The notes under the pieces: model-generated | Databases searched by the model: none | Told to the model about the DNA's origin: nothing | What the model saw: only the letters and a program-made list of their open reading frames with translations | In this document: positions 62,831 to 64,000 of the stretch, piece after piece | Position numbering within the stretch: position 1 is the first letter of the stretch | How the letters are laid out: every line of letters begins with the position of its first letter | Program-made: the position numbers and the translations under genes | NCBI RefSeq assembly: GCF_001506165.1 | Contig: NZ_CP011427.1 | Span: 2,294,001 to 2,358,000 of the forward strand | Source of the DNA: Pantoea vagans | Lineage (GTDB): Bacteria > Pseudomonadota > Gammaproteobacteria > Enterobacterales > Enterobacteriaceae | Length of the DNA stretch: 64,000 nt | Direction: 5' to 3'

Positions 62831-63391
62831 TCAGGCTTCTTCTTCGTTGCCTTCGTTCAGCTCATCGTACATGGTTTGGATTGCCTCACGACTCAGCGCA
62901 GCCAGCGTGCGGTAGAACGCGCTGGTGGCGTGTGCTTCGACTTTTCCGAGGAATGCACCGCACCACGGCAGCAGATAGTCATCGAACAGCGCCAGCTGCG
63001 CAGCTGACTCATCTTCTGCCGACTGATCTTCCAGCCACGAAGCCGCCAACAGCAGCACACCAAAGTGATCGGCAGGCGCATCGCTCAACGGCATGCCACG
63101 TGAACTCAGAAACGCACGCACATCCGCTTCGGTTGGACCGTTTGGCCACTGTGAAGCGTACGGCGGCACGCTGCACTCACTGCCCACGAACAGCGCGTTG
63201 TAATCCGCGGCCAGCGCCTGAGGATCGCTATTTTGTTGCAGACGGGTCAACAGTTCATCCTGCTCCAGCGGCCACTGGTCTTTCAGTTTGCCTTCACGCA
63301 GCACGGTGAAAAGCGGCACCAGCAGCGGATCTTGCGGCTGGCGGTTGAACAGCGAGCCGATGACGCGGCAGAGAATGGAAAACTCATTCAT
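62831..63391 (-). CDS. TorD/DmsD-family chaperone YcdY
   Basis: 186 aa (E. coli YcdY 184). Near-identical opening MNEFSILCRVIGSLFNRQPQ, and YNALFVGSECSVPPY and EDESAAQLALFDDYLLPWC. The all-helical TorD-family protein is reported to assist the zinc phosphatase YcdX, which is the next gene (27 bases on, same strand). Its stop abuts the CaiB-family stop with no gap. Confidence 0.95.
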   Translation of the reverse strand: MNEFSILCRVIGSLFNRQPQDPLLVPLFTVLREGKLKDQWPLEQDELLTRLQQNSDPQALAADYNALFVGSECSVPPYASQWPNGPTEADVRAFLSSRGMPLSDAPADHFGVLLLAASWLEDQSAEDESAAQLALFDDYLLPWCGAFLGKVEAHATSAFYRTLAALSREAIQTMYDELNEGNEEEA

Positions 63392-63417
63392 GCAACAGAA
63401 TTCCTTGAGGCAAAAAG

Positions 63418-64000
63418 TTAAAAGTCTGCAAATTCAGCAATATGCTTCCCGGTACGCTGTTCGAGGAAATCGAGCAAGCGGCGTGGCGTGACATTTAACA
63501 CGCGATCCTCGGGAAAATCCACTTCACGCGTAATACGGATGCAGTGTTCAAAGTGGCCCAGCGTAAAGGCAGTGTGGGAATCAGAACCAAAGGCCAGACG
63601 CCCGCCGGCATCGCGCACCGCTTCGGCGATGGCGCGGCAGTTAGGTTCACTGCCAGGTCGTGAATGGGTAAACGAGGAGTTGTTGATCTCCAGCGCGACA
63701 TCATAATGCGCCGCCGCTTCAGCAATCGCGCGGATATCGACCGGGAATTTCGGATTGCCAGGATGCGAGATGATGTGCACCAGTCCACCGGCCATCGCCG
63801 CAATCATCGCTTCGGTGTGATGCGCTTTATCACGTGGCGCGTACACTGGCTCGTGGAAGCCTGCCACAATCAGATCCAGCGCATCCAGCATCGGGCAACT
63901 GCAGTCGATCTCGCCCTGCTGGTTTTTGATGTTGGCTTCAATACCGCGCAGCACGCCCACGCCATCGATCACGCGTGGCCAGATGCGCATATTGACGAAG
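63418..64000 (-). CDS. PHP-domain zinc phosphatase YcdX (5' end cut by the window)
   Basis: Only the C-terminal 194 residues are inside the window; the frame stays open through base 64000 (FVN before MRIWPR), so the start lies beyond. PHP motifs seen: [40 protein letters not shown] and [12 protein letters not shown], with zinc-ligand His/Asp/Glu. In E. coli, YcdX is linked to swarming motility. Follows the family order ycdX-ycdY. Confidence 0.95.
   Translation of the reverse strand, partial: FVNMRIWPRVIDGVGVLRGIEANIKNQQGEIDCSCPMLDALDLIVAGFHEPVYAPRDKAHHTEAMIAAMAGGLVHIISHPGNPKFPVDIRAIAEAAAHYDVALEINNSSFTHSRPGSEPNCRAIAEAVRDAGGRLAFGSDSHTAFTLGHFEHCIRITREVDFPEDRVLNVTPRRLLDFLEQRTGKHIAEFADF

Noticed and set aside
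1..64000. CRISPR array, prophage, integrase or attachment site
   Set aside because: No regularly spaced direct repeats, phage structural genes or integrase seen; the accessory region is explained by MITEs and cassette genes.

Overview
The window reads as one stretch of an enterobacterial chromosome, most likely a plant- or environment-associated Erwiniaceae (Pantoea/Erwinia-like). The chemotaxis, flhDC, otsBA, umuDC, dcuSR, fumarase and ycdYX proteins are close in length and key residues to their Escherichia coli counterparts, but their order and company differ. Genus assignment is inference; no 16S gene or other diagnostic marker is present. No rRNA, complete tRNA, CRISPR array or complete insertion sequence was seen.

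Layout. 0-8 kb (minus strand): an MCP receptor, cheW, cheA, motB, motA and the flagellar master operon flhDC. The flhDC promoter shows a consensus CRP site and a probable RcsAB box. 8-19 kb: trehalose genes otsBA, an outer-membrane barrel protein, a GNAT, a YeiH-type exporter, two small unknown proteins, LexA-controlled umuDC and a Fur-controlled TonB-dependent siderophore receptor. 20-26 kb: two LysR regulators with an alpha/beta hydrolase, SDR, GST, a 6-oxocamphor-hydrolase-like crotonase and an Old Yellow Enzyme, which looks like a small cyclic-ketone/enone catabolic or detoxification cluster. 26-28.5 kb: an MscS channel and a Tat-exported cupin.

28.5-34 kb is an accessory segment. It has two inverted copies of a ~155-bp MITE-like element, each inserted into a copy of a second, dispersed spacer repeat. 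It also has small cassette genes (YrhB/Imm35, an NTF2/DUF4440-like protein, GrpB), a membrane protein of unknown function, and an orphan RNase A-like toxin with its immunity gene.

34-41 kb: an arginase-family protein and a sugar-acid catabolic regulon (RspA/ManD-like dehydratase, FadR-type GntR, IdnO-like SDR, MFS transporter, IdnD-like dehydrogenase) with matching candidate operators. 41-46.5 kb: small stress proteins, msrA, and a nitrate/sulfonate/taurine-type ABC importer. 46.6-57 kb is an anaerobic C4-dicarboxylate module. DcuS/DcuR sense C4-dicarboxylates, a DASS antiporter imports substrate and class I fumarase interconverts malate and fumarate. A soluble three-domain NADH:fumarate reductase-type flavoprotein uses fumarate as electron sink, and cytosolic ApbE would attach its covalent FMN. 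Two FNR boxes lie in the divergent promoter region. 57-64 kb: an aldehyde dehydrogenase broken by a one-base deletion, a phospholipid methyltransferase-like gene, a GATase-like protein, an EamA transporter, a CaiB-family protein, ycdY and the start-truncated ycdX.

A GTAG-footed palindromic repeat, arranged as head-to-head pairs of about 68 bp, recurs at three intergenic sites, with two degenerate single copies. It fits a REP/BIME-type element.
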